From: Nitratireductor luteus | Lineage (GTDB): Bacteria > Pseudomonadota > Alphaproteobacteria > Rhizobiales > Rhizobiaceae | DNA: 64,000 nucleotides | Direction of reading: 5' to 3' | Assembly: GCF_026162365.1 (NCBI RefSeq) | Contig: NZ_JAOANW010000007.1 | Span: 124,001-188,000 of the forward strand | In this document: piece after piece, positions 1 through 8,580 of the stretch | Layout of the letters: each line of letters opens with the position of its first letter | How positions within the stretch are numbered: position 1 is the stretch's first letter | Position numbers and translations under genes: made by a program | The notes under the pieces: model-generated | The model's database searches: none | The model's input: only the letters and a program-made list of their open reading frames with translations | Told to the model about the DNA's origin: nothing

Positions 1-22
1 GCAAGCGGCGAGCTCGCTCCGG

Positions 23-574
23 TCACGCGAGAGCAGCTGAATTTGTGACCTGGGTGCTTATGGCATCCGGCCCGAAATCGCCCTCGCCTTCGATGGCCAG
101 GATTTCCTGAAGGCGCGCCCGGGCCCGGCTGACACGGCTCTTGATGGTGCCCACGGCGCAGCCGCAGATCTCTGCGGCTTCCTCGTAGGAAAAGCCCGAG
201 GCGCCGATCAGGATGATCGCCTCGCGCTGATCTTCCGGCAGAAGCGCGAGTGCCTTGCGAAAGTCGGCCAGATCCGACGAACCGTCCTGACTTGGATGGA
301 CGGACAGACGTGCGGTCATGCTTCCGTCGACATCCTCGACCTCACGTTTGCGCTTGCGCATTTGCGAGTAGAACTCGTTGCGAAGTATCGTGAAAAGCCA
401 AGCCTTCAGATTGGTACCCGGCTGAAAGCTTGCCTGCTTGTCCCACGCCTTCACAAGCGTTTCCTGGACGAGATCGTCGGCCCGGTCGGCATTCTTCGAC
501 AGTGAAACGGCGAATGCCCGCAATGTGGGGACCGCTTCCAGCAAACCCTCTCGAAACCCGTTAGCCGCCGCCAT
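23..574 (-). CDS. ecfG: EcfG-family extracytoplasmic sigma factor of the general stress response
   Basis: An ECF sigma factor of 183 aa that should direct RNA polymerase to GGAAC-type promoters during general stress. Region 2 spans about residues 14-77 (the DDLVQETLVKAW motif and the RNEFYSQMRKRKRE promoter-melting and -10 segment). Region 4 spans about 105-160, with the helix-turn-helix FSYEEAAEICGCAVGTIKSR. The family assignment follows from the neighbours: nepR ends 3 bases upstream and phyR is divergent, which is the usual alphaproteobacterial arrangement. In this system NepR holds the sigma factor until phosphorylated PhyR titrates NepR away. An AAAGGA Shine-Dalgarno lies before the ATG. 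The gene is probably autoregulated from the divergent promoter region near 872-930. The sigma factor is also called RpoE2 in rhizobia. Confidence 0.95.
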   Translation of the reverse strand: MAAANGFREGLLEAVPTLRAFAVSLSKNADRADDLVQETLVKAWDKQASFQPGTNLKAWLFTILRNEFYSQMRKRKREVEDVDGSMTARLSVHPSQDGSSDLADFRKALALLPEDQREAIILIGASGFSYEEAAEICGCAVGTIKSRVSRARARLQEILAIEGEGDFGPDAISTQVTNSAALA

Positions 575-577
575 GCA

Positions 578-784
578 CTAATCCTTTTCAGTCGTTGAGG
601 ACGGACCTTCACGTTCCTCGAGCTGACTGAGCAGACTGGTGAAGCGGTCGGGGATCTTTTCGGAGACGATGTCGTCGTAATATTGCTTCAGCTTGCGCGC
701 TATTTCGCTATTTGCGCCAAGCGGATCCGTTCCGTTTTGCCGCTTCCGCGCATCCCGGATGGTTTCGAACTTTCTGTGTTCCAT
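578..784 (-). CDS. nepR: NepR-type anti-sigma factor
   Basis: A small anti-sigma factor of 68 aa that binds EcfG. The core GANSEIARKLKQYYDDIV followed by IPDRFTSLLSQLEE is the NepR helix pair, with a short acidic disordered tail. I chose the ATG at 784. A longer reading from 922 would run back through the palindromic promoter region at 886-917 and carries no NepR-like residues. ecfG starts 3 bases after the stop, so the two are probably co-transcribed and translationally coupled. Expression is probably under EcfG control from the minus-strand GGAAC element at 893-897. Confidence 0.92.
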   Translation of the reverse strand: MEHRKFETIRDARKRQNGTDPLGANSEIARKLKQYYDDIVSEKIPDRFTSLLSQLEEREGPSSTTEKD

Positions 785-871
785 CTTTTTGTCTTTGCCC
801 GCTTCAGACCCCAATTGTCTCACCAATCTTTTACCCGATGCCCGCGGTTCGCAGGCATCAATTCGGTATTC

Positions 872-897
872 AACTGCCGCAATATAAAAAAGGTTCC
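872..897 (-). promoter_or_regulatory. Candidate EcfG promoter of nepR-ecfG
   Basis: On the minus strand GGAAC (897-893) is followed by 17 bases and AGTT (875-872). This fits the known rhizobial EcfG/RpoE2 pattern of GGAAC, 18-19 bases and TT. It would give a leader of roughly 80 bases before the nepR ATG at 784. The site is read from sequence only. Confidence 0.6.
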
Positions 898-917
898 ATC
901 GTGCCGGAACCTTTTTT
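886..917. repeat. Perfect 12-bp inverted repeat joining two divergent EcfG -35 elements
   Basis: AAAAAAGGTTCC (886-897) and GGAACCTTTTTT (906-917) are exact reverse complements around an 8-base centre. Each arm contains one GGAAC box, one per strand, so the -35 elements for nepR-ecfG and phyR mirror each other. The shape also resembles a bidirectional terminator, but no genes converge on it. Confidence 0.85.
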
Positions 918-930
918 GGCAAAAGGCGTT
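906..930 (+). promoter_or_regulatory. EcfG promoter of phyR
   Basis: GGAAC (906-910), 16 bases, then CGTT (927-930). This is an exact match to the alphaproteobacterial EcfG consensus GGAAC-N16/17-CGTT. It lies 74 bases before the phyR GTG. Confidence 0.8.
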
Positions 931-1004
931 ATCCGTGGTCCTTGGGATGACCCGGCTATTGTTTATAAGAATGCAACTTCGATTGATCGAGGGAGACTAT
1001 AGAA

Positions 1005-1802
1005 GTGAGTTTGTCAGCGAGAATTGCCCCCCAGCTTCCATATCTGCGCCGGTTCTCGCGTGCAGTTTCCGGCTCCCAGGCCAGTGGTGATGCACTGGTG
1101 GCGGCAACGTTGGAGGCGTTGATCGCCGATACGTCGATTTTTCCCAGAGCGTCGGACGATCGTATCGCGCTTTTCAAGCTGTTCGCAAAGATGTTCGGCG
1201 CGCTTGACGTTCGCGTGCCGGAGTCCGTGCCCACCGCGGCGTGGGAACAACGTGCGATAACAAATCTGTCCACACTGGCGCCGCTTCCTCGCCAGGCATT
1301 CCTCCTTGTCGCCGTAGAGGGGTTCGACCAGACACAAGCTGCCGAAATCCTGGACATCGACAGCGACCGGCTGAACGGCCTCCTGCAAGAGGCGAGCGAC
1401 GAGATTTCGCGCCAGGTGGCGACCGATATCATGATCATTGAGGACGAGCCGCTGATCGCCATGGACATCGAGGAGATGGTCGAAAGCCTGGGTCACCGGG
1501 TGGTCGGCACCGCGCGCACCCATGGGGAAGCGACCAGGCTCTTCAACAAGACTAACCCGCACATGATCCTGGCCGACATACAGCTTGCCGATGGGAGCTC
1601 CGGCATCGACGCCGTCAACGAGATCCTCAAGTCGCACCCTGTACCCGTGATCTTCATCACCGCGTTTCCCGAACGCCTGTTGACGGGCGAACGCCCGGAG
1701 CCGGCATTCCTCGTGACCAAGCCGTTCAACCCGGACATGGTCAAGGCGCTCATCAGCCAGGCGCTCTTCTTCGACAGCCAGGCACGCAGTTCGGCGGCCT
1801 GA
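1005..1802 (+). CDS. phyR: PhyR general stress response regulator (sigma-like plus receiver domains)
   Basis: The anti-anti-sigma response regulator of the general stress response, 265 aa. Residues 1-135 form a sigma-factor-like domain that, after phosphorylation, mimics EcfG and binds NepR. Residues about 142-258 are a receiver domain. Its acidic pocket is E146-D147, the likely phosphoacceptor is D191 in ILADIQLADG, and T219 and K239 complete the active site. The start is GTG, with GGGAG at 991-995. The divergent nepR-ecfG unit and the GGAAC promoter support the assignment. The sensor kinase that usually accompanies the locus is not in this window. Confidence 0.95.
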   Translation: MSLSARIAPQLPYLRRFSRAVSGSQASGDALVAATLEALIADTSIFPRASDDRIALFKLFAKMFGALDVRVPESVPTAAWEQRAITNLSTLAPLPRQAFLLVAVEGFDQTQAAEILDIDSDRLNGLLQEASDEISRQVATDIMIIEDEPLIAMDIEEMVESLGHRVVGTARTHGEATRLFNKTNPHMILADIQLADGSSGIDAVNEILKSHPVPVIFITAFPERLLTGERPEPAFLVTKPFNPDMVKALISQALFFDSQARSSAA

Positions 1803-1829
1803 CGACGCCTCTTCGCCTCCGTCACCCCA

Positions 1830-1851
1830 AAGCCGCCCGCCAGGGCGGCTT
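1830..1851 (+). terminator. Hairpin terminator after phyR
   Basis: AAGCCGCCC (1830-1838) and GGGCGGCTT (1843-1851) form a perfect 9-bp stem with a GCCA loop, followed by CTTG. It lies 27 bases after the phyR stop. The T-run is poor. Confidence 0.65.
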
Positions 1852-1858
1852 CTTGCCG

Positions 1859-1884
1859 GGAACCATATGGTGACCGTGGGAGTT
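1859..1884 (+). promoter_or_regulatory. Candidate EcfG promoter for the small membrane protein genes
   Basis: GGAAC (1859-1863), 17 bases, then AGTT (1881-1884). This is the same spacing and -10 as the nepR promoter, placed directly after the phyR terminator and about 120 bases before the UPF0391 gene. The call is inference from pattern. Confidence 0.4.
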
Positions 1885-2005
1885 TCCCCAAAGTTCAACC
1901 AGGGTTATTCCAGTAAGGTGGGAACATCCTGGCAGGATTACATGAAACAAATGAGTAGATCATCTGCGTTTCTGTGAAATGTGGAGTGATCCAGGGAGAC
2001 GCATC

Positions 2006-2173
2006 ATGCTTTATTGGGCACTTGTATTTTTGGTGGTCGCACTGATCGCCGGCGCGCTGGGCTTTGGCGGTATTGCTGGCGCATCGGCAGGCATCGCGCA
2101 GATCCTGTTTTACATATTCCTGGTTCTGCTCGTCGTCTCGCTGGTCCTTGGCCTCTTCAGGCGTGCGCGATAG
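2006..2173 (+). CDS. UPF0391 (DUF1328) small membrane protein
   Basis: A 55-aa protein made almost entirely of two hydrophobic helices, about residues 4-24 and 30-50. The glycine-rich turn [14 protein letters not shown] lies between them and the tail is GLFRRAR. This is the hallmark of the UPF0391/DUF1328 family, inner-membrane proteins of unknown function that are widespread in proteobacteria. I chose the ATG at 2006 because GGGAG (1994-1998) precedes it; the in-frame upstream ATG would add a polar extension. Its place beside phyR and a GGAAC-type element suggests stress control, which is inference. Confidence 0.85.
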   Translation: MLYWALVFLVVALIAGALGFGGIAGASAGIAQILFYIFLVLLVVSLVLGLFRRAR

Positions 2174-2220
2174 GATCGACGCGCCAAACCGCACGGAACT
2201 ACGATCCGTAAGGAGCAGAG

Positions 2221-2394
2221 ATGAATGAGATGTTGCGGAATGCCGAAGACGCAGCGCGTCGGGCGATGGTCAACGTAGACGAGGGTGACCCTTTGCCGCC
2301 CGGTCCCAACTACGGCCCGTTCGGCTACTTCCGACTGGCACTTCTGATCCTGGCCGCCGTGGTGGCAGTGCTCCTGATCGTAAGTATCGTTTAG
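2221..2394 (+). CDS. Small single-span membrane protein (57 aa), hypothetical
   Basis: A short ORF with a good Shine-Dalgarno (AAGGAG, 2210-2215) six bases before its ATG. It encodes a charged N-terminal half (residues 1-28), a PPGPNYGPFGYF linker and one transmembrane helix (residues about 38-57) that ends at the stop. It follows the UPF0391 gene by 47 bases and is closed by a strong terminator at 2422-2449. This supports a real two-gene unit of small membrane proteins. I do not recognise a family. Confidence 0.65.
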   Translation: MNEMLRNAEDAARRAMVNVDEGDPLPPGPNYGPFGYFRLALLILAAVVAVLLIVSIV

Positions 2395-2421
2395 GAGAGT
2401 ATCGAAAAAGGAAACCTGGCA

Positions 2422-2449
2422 AAGGGCCGGCACTGTGGAGCCGGCCCTT
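2422..2449. terminator. Bidirectional hairpin terminator between convergent units
   Basis: AAGGGCCGGC (2422-2431) and GCCGGCCCTT (2440-2449) form a perfect 10-bp stem with an 8-base loop. It lies between the small membrane protein genes on the plus strand and the xylose ABC operon on the minus strand. Confidence 0.75.
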
Positions 2450-2459
2450 AGCCTTCCGC

Positions 2460-3251
2460 TCAAGCCGCCGCGGCTGACTGAAGAGCGCCAGGTCCGGGCA
2501 CCGCTCCGGGCGGGCATTTCCCGAGGATGATCATTCCCAGCACCTCGTCTTCGGTCACATCCTTGGTGCTGGCGGTACCCACCACCTGGCCGTTCTTCAT
2601 GACGACAACCCTGTCGGCGAGATCGAACACGTCATGGATGTCGTGGCTTATTAGAAAAATGCCTATGCCGTCTTTCTTGAGCTGGCGCACCAGGTCGGAG
2701 ACCTGGGCCGTTTCCTGCGGTCCGAGCGCGGCGGTCGGCTCGTCCATGATCAGTATGCGCGCGTCGAAATAGATGGCGCGGGCGATGGCGACAGACTGGC
2801 GCTGGCCACCCGAGAGCCGGCTGACCGGCTCCTTGAAGCGCTGGAAGCGCGGATTGAGCCGACCCATGACCTTCCGGGTTTCCGATTCCATGGCAACGTC
2901 GTCGAGCGTGCCCCAGGGCGTCATCAGTTCACGGCCAAGGAAGAGATTTGCCGCCGCATCCACATTGTCCGCCAGCGCGAGGGTCTGGTAGATCGTCTCG
3001 ATGCCGTACCTTTTAGCATCGCGAGGATTGGTGATCTGCGCTTCCTCGCCCTCGATGACGATCTTGCCCGCATCGCGCTTGTAGGCGCCCGACAGGATTT
3101 TGATCAGCGTCGACTTGCCCGCGCCATTGTGCCCGACGAGGGCCACAACCTCGCCCTCATGCAGGTCCACCGAAGCATCTTCGACGGCGTGAATACCGCC
3201 AAAGGCGATCGAGATGTTCTTCATCTCGACGAGCGGTGTTTTCTTTTCCAT
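2460..3251 (-). CDS. xylG: Xylose-type sugar ABC transporter, ATP-binding protein
   Basis: The cytoplasmic ATPase of a CUT2 sugar importer, 263 aa with a single nucleotide-binding domain. E. coli XylG and RbsA are tandem two-domain proteins; the single-domain form is common in rhizobia. Walker A is GHNGAGKS (residues 40-47), the signature is LSGGQRQ near 146, and Walker B is [12 protein letters not shown] chose the ATG at 3251 because GGAGG precedes it; a longer reading runs back into the permease gene. It is the last gene of the xylF-permease-ATPase operon and should energise uptake of the sugar bound by XylF. Confidence 0.9.
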   Translation of the reverse strand: MEKKTPLVEMKNISIAFGGIHAVEDASVDLHEGEVVALVGHNGAGKSTLIKILSGAYKRDAGKIVIEGEEAQITNPRDAKRYGIETIYQTLALADNVDAAANLFLGRELMTPWGTLDDVAMESETRKVMGRLNPRFQRFKEPVSRLSGGQRQSVAIARAIYFDARILIMDEPTAALGPQETAQVSDLVRQLKKDGIGIFLISHDIHDVFDLADRVVVMKNGQVVGTASTKDVTEDEVLGMIILGKCPPGAVPGPGALQSAAAA

Positions 3252-3268
3252 TGCTCTTTCCTCCCCGC

Positions 3269-4582
3269 TCACTGCACACGCTTGCGGTAAATCGAGTCGA
3301 GCCAAACGGCGACGACGAGAACCAGCCCCACGACGATGTTCTGCAGCGGCGTGTCGACGCCCAGCAGGATCATGCCGGTGGCCAGCGACTGCATCAGGAC
3401 GGCGCCGATCATCGCGCCGGCGATCGTGCCGACGCCGCCGCCCAGCGACGTTCCGCCGATGACGGCGGCCGCAATCACCAGAAGCTCGTCGAGGGTACCC
3501 ATGGCATTCGTCGCCGCGTTGAGCCGCGCCGTCGAGATCGCCGAGGCGATGGCCACCAGGACACCCATGAGAATGAATATCTTCATCACCACCCAGCGGG
3601 TATTGATGCCGGCCAGTTCCGCCGCCTCGGGGTTCCCACCGATGGCGAAGACGTAGCGGCCGAAGCGCGTGCGCAGGGTGATGAAGGACATCACGACGCC
3701 GACGCCGAGGGCGATCAGCACCGGAATGGCGATGCCGTGGGCGATGAACAGCCCGCCATCGGGAACGGCGATGTTGTTCTCTTCCGCATAACGGCGCACG
3801 ATGCCGCTAGGCCAGGGATAGGAATTGACCACCCAGACGAAGCCCAGGATAAGCGCGCAGCCGACGGTGCCGAGAAAGCCCTCGGCCCACAGCGGACGCA
3901 GCGGGAAGTGGAACTTGCGCCGCTGATTGCGGCTGACGACGAGCGAGACGACCAAGGCAGCGCATGCTATCAGACCGACGATCCAGCTCCAGGTCGAGCC
4001 GATCGCGCCCTGCGGTCCACCGCCAATGAGGCGGAATGTCGTATCCATCGGCGCCACGGTCCGCCCGCTCGTCACCCACCAGGCGGCACCCCGCCACACA
4101 AGCAGCCCGCCCAGCGTGACGATGAAGGCCGGGACGCCCAGGAAGGCGATGATATAGCCCTGCACGGCGCCGATCACTGCGCCGACGAGAATGCCCATCC
4201 CGAGCGCCAGGACCCAGGTGGCCGGATGCCCGAAGCCGAGGAGATCAGGCAGGAACTCGGTCTGCGTAACGCCCATCACCATGCCAATGAAGCCCAGCAG
4301 AGAGCCCACCGAAAGATCGATGTTGCGCGTCACGATGACCAGCACCATGCCTGTCGACATGATGGCGATCGACGCCGACTGAACGGATAGGTTCCAAAGG
4401 TTGCGTGGCGTCAGGAAGAGGCCATCCGACAGGAAATGGAATCCGAGCCAGATGACGGTCAGCGCTCCCAGCATGCCCAGCATGCGTGTGTCGAGTTCGG
4501 TGGCCTTCAGGAAGCGCCGCGCCGCGCTGCTGGACGATGCGGACGCACCCTGCCCCTGTACCTCAGACGTAGCTTCCGCCAT
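3269..4582 (-). CDS. xylH: Xylose-type sugar ABC transporter, permease
   Basis: An inner-membrane permease of the BPD_transp_2 (CUT2) family, 437 aa with about ten predicted membrane spans. The N-terminal 35 residues are polar. Motifs typical of the family are visible, such as [17 protein letters not shown] and the [19 protein letters not shown] segment near the C-terminus. The length is slightly above E. coli XylH. It lies 17 bases upstream of the ATPase gene and downstream of the binding-protein gene, separated from the latter by a hairpin. The substrate is inferred from XylF. Confidence 0.92.
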   Translation of the reverse strand: MAEATSEVQGQGASASSSSAARRFLKATELDTRMLGMLGALTVIWLGFHFLSDGLFLTPRNLWNLSVQSASIAIMSTGMVLVIVTRNIDLSVGSLLGFIGMVMGVTQTEFLPDLLGFGHPATWVLALGMGILVGAVIGAVQGYIIAFLGVPAFIVTLGGLLVWRGAAWWVTSGRTVAPMDTTFRLIGGGPQGAIGSTWSWIVGLIACAALVVSLVVSRNQRRKFHFPLRPLWAEGFLGTVGCALILGFVWVVNSYPWPSGIVRRYAEENNIAVPDGGLFIAHGIAIPVLIALGVGVVMSFITLRTRFGRYVFAIGGNPEAAELAGINTRWVVMKIFILMGVLVAIASAISTARLNAATNAMGTLDELLVIAAAVIGGTSLGGGVGTIAGAMIGAVLMQSLATGMILLGVDTPLQNIVVGLVLVVAVWLDSIYRKRVQ

Positions 4583-4641
4583 CTCGGTCCTTCCCCTTCC
4601 GCCGCTAGATCTACCACGCGGCCGTTCTTTCTCTTAAAGAA

Positions 4642-4668
4642 ACGCCGCGGTCCATCCGGCCGCGGCGT
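4642..4668 (-). terminator. Intercistronic hairpin between xylF and the permease gene
   Basis: ACGCCGCGG (4642-4650) and CCGCGGCGT (4660-4668) form a 9-bp stem. On the minus transcript it is followed by a T-rich stretch. It lies just after the xylF stop, so it probably acts as a partial terminator or 3-prime stabiliser giving more binding protein than membrane components, as is common in ABC operons. Confidence 0.6.
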
Positions 4669-4689
4669 CTCAACCTGTTATTCGGCAGA

Positions 4690-5733
4690 TCAGCCGCAGA
4701 CGTCTACCTTACCAGCTTCGACACCCTGACACACCACATCCTTCGAAACCCAGCCTGCGTCGATCACGACATCGAGGTTGTCCTGGGTGATCGGAACCGG
4801 CTTCAGGAAGATGGCATTCATCTCGACGCCATTTGGACCGTCGGCCCAGGTAACGGCACCATCGACGTCGGCCATGGCCGTGCCCTCGGCGAGTTGGTTG
4901 GCGATCTGTGCGGCCGCCTTGCCGAGTTCGCGTGCATCCTTCCACACCGACACGGTCTGCGTGCCGAGCGCGATGCGGTTGAGCGCGGCGTGGTCGCCGT
5001 CCTGGCCGGAAACCGGAACCGAACCCGCAAGGCCCTGCGCCTCGAGGGCGGCCACGACACCGCCGGCCGTGCCGTCGTTGGAAGCAACGACCGCGTCGAC
5101 CTCGTTATTGTTGGCCGTCAGGATCTGCTCCATGTTCTTCTGCGCGTTAGCCGGCAGCCAGCCATCCGTGTAGGCCTCGCCGACATTCTTGATCTTGCCG
5201 GAATCGATCGCCTCCTGGAGCACTTCCATCTGGCCGGAGAACAGGAAATCGGCGTTCGGATCGGACGAAGAGCCCTTGATGAAAGCATAGTTGCCCTCGG
5301 GCTGGACTTCGTAGACGGCACGCGCCTGCATGCGTCCGACTTCCTTGTTGTCAAAGGTGAGGTAGAAGGCGTTGGGGTTTTCGATCAGGCGGTCATAGCC
5401 GACCACCGGGATGCCCTCGTTGACGGCCTTTTCAACCGCCGGGCCGATGGCCGAGGAGTCCTGCGCCAGGATGATGAGCGCGTCGGCGCCCTGGGCAATC
5501 AGCGCCTCGACATCGGTGAGTTGCTTGGAAGCCGAAGACTGGGCGTCGGCCGATACATACGAATTGCCATCGGCCTCAATCTGCGCCTTAATGGCAGCTT
5601 CGTCGGTCTTCCAGCGCTCTTCCTGGAAATTGGACCAGGAAACGCCGATGGTCTTGCCCTCTGCAAGGGCCGCCGTCGAAAGCGAAAGTGACAGCGTAAG
5701 ACCCGCCAGCACGGCGGCGACAGACTTCTTCAT
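4690..5733 (-). CDS. xylF: Periplasmic D-xylose-binding protein
   Basis: A substrate-binding protein of 347 aa with a signal peptide ([19 protein letters not shown], cleavage after ALA near residue 24). The [13 protein letters not shown] segment, the VVGYDRLI and LTFDNKEVG segments, [31 protein letters not shown] and SGQDGD all line up with E. coli XylF. That makes D-xylose the likely ligand rather than ribose or fructose. I chose the ATG at 5733 (GGAGGAAAATC before it). It is the first gene of the operon and is divergent from a ROK repressor. Confidence 0.93.
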   Translation of the reverse strand: MKKSVAAVLAGLTLSLSLSTAALAEGKTIGVSWSNFQEERWKTDEAAIKAQIEADGNSYVSADAQSSASKQLTDVEALIAQGADALIILAQDSSAIGPAVEKAVNEGIPVVGYDRLIENPNAFYLTFDNKEVGRMQARAVYEVQPEGNYAFIKGSSSDPNADFLFSGQMEVLQEAIDSGKIKNVGEAYTDGWLPANAQKNMEQILTANNNEVDAVVASNDGTAGGVVAALEAQGLAGSVPVSGQDGDHAALNRIALGTQTVSVWKDARELGKAAAQIANQLAEGTAMADVDGAVTWADGPNGVEMNAIFLKPVPITQDNLDVVIDAGWVSKDVVCQGVEAGKVDVCG

Positions 5734-5789
5734 GATTTTCCTCCCAGCGCCCAACGGCGCGACAATAATGGCTTTCACCAGGAAGCTCA

Positions 5790-5810
5790 TTTTTTCGAGC
5801 CTCGAAAAAA
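5790..5810. promoter_or_regulatory. Candidate ROK operator palindrome
   Basis: TTTTTTCGAG (5790-5799) and CTCGAAAAAA (5801-5810) form a perfect 10-bp inverted repeat about one central base, in the divergent xylF/ROK intergenic region. A-tract flanks around a short GC core fit known NagC/Mlc-type ROK operators. The assignment is inference. Confidence 0.55.
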
Positions 5811-5913
5811 AGAATGACTCACGTTTCTTGCCGTGTCAATATGGCTTTGGTGGTGGGATCGGACATTGCTTGCCGCGTAAGTAGTGTCGTACCCGCTGGG
5901 AGGAGAAGACTTG

Positions 5914-7158
5914 ATGACGGTCGGAATCCGTCACGACGAGATGCGCAAGCGCAATCGGGCGATGGTCATTGCCGCAGTCCGACAGGCGGACCGTCCCTCG
6001 CGCACGCATATCGCGCGTGTGACAGGCCTCAGCCATTCCACCATCTCGGCCATCGCTGCCGATCTCATCGAAGAAGGCATTATGCGTGAAGCGCCGCCCG
6101 GCGAAGCTGCCGCCCCCAGGCGCGGACGGCCGCAAATCGCGATTGCGCCCGATCCCAATGCCGCCCGCGTCGTCTGTCTTCTGCTTTCCTTCAACAGCCT
6201 GTCGGCGGTGCTGGTGGACTATTGCGGCGCGCCCATCGCAAGGCACAGTCACCGCCTGCCGACGCTGGCGCTAAGCCGCGAGGAATTGATGGGCGCGACC
6301 GTGGAGGCGGTACGCAAGGTCACGGCCGGCCACGGCCCGATCCTGCGCATCGGGGTCGCCGTCCAGGGCATTGCCGATTCCGCAGGGAAGGAAATGCTGT
6401 GGTCGCCGATCACGCCCCATGCAAATGTTTCCCTCGGCCCCGTGCTGGAGGAAACCTTCGCTGTTCCCGTGACGGTCCACAACGACAGCAATCTGATCGC
6501 AGTCGCGCTGCGCTGGCGTCGCCCCGAGCGCTATCGGGATAATTTCGTGGCTATCCTCCTGTCCCATGGTATCGGCATGGGGCTGGTGCTGGACGGCCAC
6601 ATGTTCAAGGGCGAGCATTCGTCCGGCGGCGAGTTCGGCCATATGAACCACCGGCCGGATGGGCCGCTTTGCCGCTGCGGCAAGCGCGGCTGCATCGAAG
6701 CCTACGCGGGCAATTACGCGATCTGGCGGCGCGCCCATGGCAAGAGCCCGATGGAAAAGCCCGTCGCCGACATCGACGCGTCGGAGATGGAGGCTCTCGC
6801 GAATGCCGCCAGGGACGGCGATGCGCGAGCCAGGGAAGCCTTTCGCGAAGCGGCCGAAGCGCTGGGCTACGGGTTGGGCAATCTCTTCGCGCTGATCGAC
6901 CCGGCGCCCATCGCCGTCGTCGGCCAGGGTACAACCGCATTCGACCTCCTGGAACCGGAGATACGCCGGTATCTCGCGCAGACAGCCGGCGGCCAACATG
7001 CCGACGCCATCAGCTTTGAGGCGGAGAGCAACGAGGTTCCCCTGATAGAGCACGGATGCGCGATGACGGCATTGACCAGCCTGGACAGAGAGTATTTTGC
7101 GCCGGCCCTCCACTTGGCATTGCCGGTCGGCGCCCCCCGAAGGGAGGACGTGGCATGA
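5914..7158 (+). CDS. ROK-family transcriptional repressor, XylR-like
   Basis: A sugar-responsive repressor of 414 aa. An N-terminal winged helix-turn-helix (about residues 15-75, RTHIARVTGLSHSTISAIAADL) precedes a ROK domain. The ROK zinc motif is visible as CRCGKRGCIEAYAG, with GHM upstream of it (GGEFGHMNH). I chose the ATG at 5914 because GGGAGGAGAAG precedes it; the upstream in-frame GTG has no such site. It is divergent from xylF, so it probably represses the transporter and itself until a sugar binds. Its stop overlaps the ATG of the diheme protein gene, which suggests co-expression. Confidence 0.9.
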   Translation: MTVGIRHDEMRKRNRAMVIAAVRQADRPSRTHIARVTGLSHSTISAIAADLIEEGIMREAPPGEAAAPRRGRPQIAIAPDPNAARVVCLLLSFNSLSAVLVDYCGAPIARHSHRLPTLALSREELMGATVEAVRKVTAGHGPILRIGVAVQGIADSAGKEMLWSPITPHANVSLGPVLEETFAVPVTVHNDSNLIAVALRWRRPERYRDNFVAILLSHGIGMGLVLDGHMFKGEHSSGGEFGHMNHRPDGPLCRCGKRGCIEAYAGNYAIWRRAHGKSPMEKPVADIDASEMEALANAARDGDARAREAFREAAEALGYGLGNLFALIDPAPIAVVGQGTTAFDLLEPEIRRYLAQTAGGQHADAISFEAESNEVPLIEHGCAMTALTSLDREYFAPALHLALPVGAPRREDVA

Positions 7159-8579
7159 GCCTCGACATGTGGAGAAAGGTCGCACTTCTGGGCGCTGCGC
7201 TTTGCACGACGCTCGCGCCCATGGCCACCGCGGAGCCGTGGAGTGAGGCGGTAATGCCGGGGGCGGTCGAACAGGACACGCTCGCGGGCAAGCTCGGCCG
7301 CGCCGCGCTCGACACGCTGCGCGAGCGCGGCGAGCATCTTTTCATCGGACATTTCACTCCGACGGACGGCGTGGGCCGGCCTTTCGCCACCCAGGCGATC
7401 GTGCCGACCAAGCGCAAGCGCCCTCCCCAGAACGGCTTTTTCCGGTCCGCAGGGATGGACGCAAATTCCTGCGCCGGCTGCCACAACATGCCCATCGTCG
7501 GCGGGGCCGGGGACTTCGTCACCAATGTCTTCGTGTCCGAAGGTTTCGAAAGCGCCGATTTCGACAGCCTTAACCCCCAGTTTTCCAATGAACGCGGCTC
7601 CAACCATCTCTTCGGAGCCGGGCTGATCGAAATGCTCGCCCGTGAGATGACTGCCGACCTGCGCGAGACGCGGCGGCGGACCCTGGCGGCGGCGCGTGAG
7701 ACCGGCGAGCCGGCCACAGCTGCCCTCGCCAGCAAGGGCGTCTCCTTCGGAACGATCACCGCCGAGCCTGACGGTATGCTGGATCTTTCAGGCGTCGAGG
7801 GTGTCGACGACGATCTGGTCGTGCGCCCGTTCAGCCAGAAGGGTGTGATGACGTCGATCCGGCAATTCACGGTCAACGCGCTCAACCACCACCATGGCAT
7901 GCAGGCCACCGAACGCTTCGGCCAGCGCTGGACCGGCGAGCGCGACCATGACGGAGACGGGGTCGAGGACGAAATCCGCGACGGCGACATTTCCGCGCTG
8001 GTGGCCTGGCAGGCTGGGCTGAAGGCGCCCGTCATCCTTGAGCCCGAACAGGCTGAATGGAAGGCGGCAGCCGCGCGCGGCAGCGCCCTGTTCGATGCCA
8101 TGGGCTGCGTCGCATGCCACAAGCGGGCCTTGCCGCTGAACTCCCTCGAGTTCGCAGACCCCGGCCCGCTGGACATGGCGGGAACGCTGCGCGACGGCGA
8201 ACTGATCGAGCCCGTGACCTACGATCTGGGGCTGCTCGAATGGGCGAGTACCCTTCCCCGCGACGCCGAAGGCAATGTGCTGGTGCCGCTGTTCGGCGAT
8301 CTCAAGCGCCACGTTATCGCCGATCAGGAAGTGGCCGCGCTCGGCAACGAACTCCTTGCCCAGCGCTTCGTCGAACGCAATGTCTTCATGACCGCCGAAC
8401 TCTGGGGCGCAGGCTCGACGGGGCCCTATGGCCACCGCAACGACCTGCCGACACTGGACGAGGTGATCCGCGCCCATGGCGGCGAAGGGCGGGCCGCGCG
8501 CGACCGCTACGTCGCCGCCTCCGGCGAAGACCGCACGACGCTCGTTGCCTTTCTGAAGGCTCTGGTGATCGAGGAATAA
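7155..8579 (+). CDS. Diheme oxidoreductase / cytochrome c peroxidase-like protein (DUF1111)
   Basis: A secreted c-type cytochrome of 474 aa. A signal peptide covers about residues 1-26. Two CxxCH heme-attachment sites are at CAGCH (106-110) and CVACH (318-322). Between them lie a histidine cluster NHHHGMQ (244-250) and an acidic loop DHDGDGVEDE that looks like an EF-hand calcium site. The arrangement matches the DUF1111/COG3488 family, related to MauG and bacterial cytochrome c peroxidases; the substrate is unknown. Its ATG overlaps the ROK stop (ATGA), and the CRTAC1 gene starts one base after its stop, so three genes form one unit. Confidence 0.88.
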   Translation: MSLDMWRKVALLGAALCTTLAPMATAEPWSEAVMPGAVEQDTLAGKLGRAALDTLRERGEHLFIGHFTPTDGVGRPFATQAIVPTKRKRPPQNGFFRSAGMDANSCAGCHNMPIVGGAGDFVTNVFVSEGFESADFDSLNPQFSNERGSNHLFGAGLIEMLAREMTADLRETRRRTLAAARETGEPATAALASKGVSFGTITAEPDGMLDLSGVEGVDDDLVVRPFSQKGVMTSIRQFTVNALNHHHGMQATERFGQRWTGERDHDGDGVEDEIRDGDISALVAWQAGLKAPVILEPEQAEWKAAAARGSALFDAMGCVACHKRALPLNSLEFADPGPLDMAGTLRDGELIEPVTYDLGLLEWASTLPRDAEGNVLVPLFGDLKRHVIADQEVAALGNELLAQRFVERNVFMTAELWGAGSTGPYGHRNDLPTLDEVIRAHGGEGRAARDRYVAASGEDRTTLVAFLKALVIEE

Positions 8580-8580
8580 C

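Noticed and set aside
886-917. Bidirectional Rho-independent terminator
   Set aside because: The stem and T-runs fit, but both flanking genes are transcribed away from it and it contains two well-placed GGAAC promoter boxes.
3236-4390. 384-aa plus-strand reading frame opposite the sugar permease
   Set aside because: Its composition is that of an antisense shadow; the permease has conserved spans on the other strand.
2460-5733. Fructose (FrcBCA) transporter
   Set aside because: The single-domain ATPase and ROK regulator would fit, but the binding protein matches XylF in several long segments.
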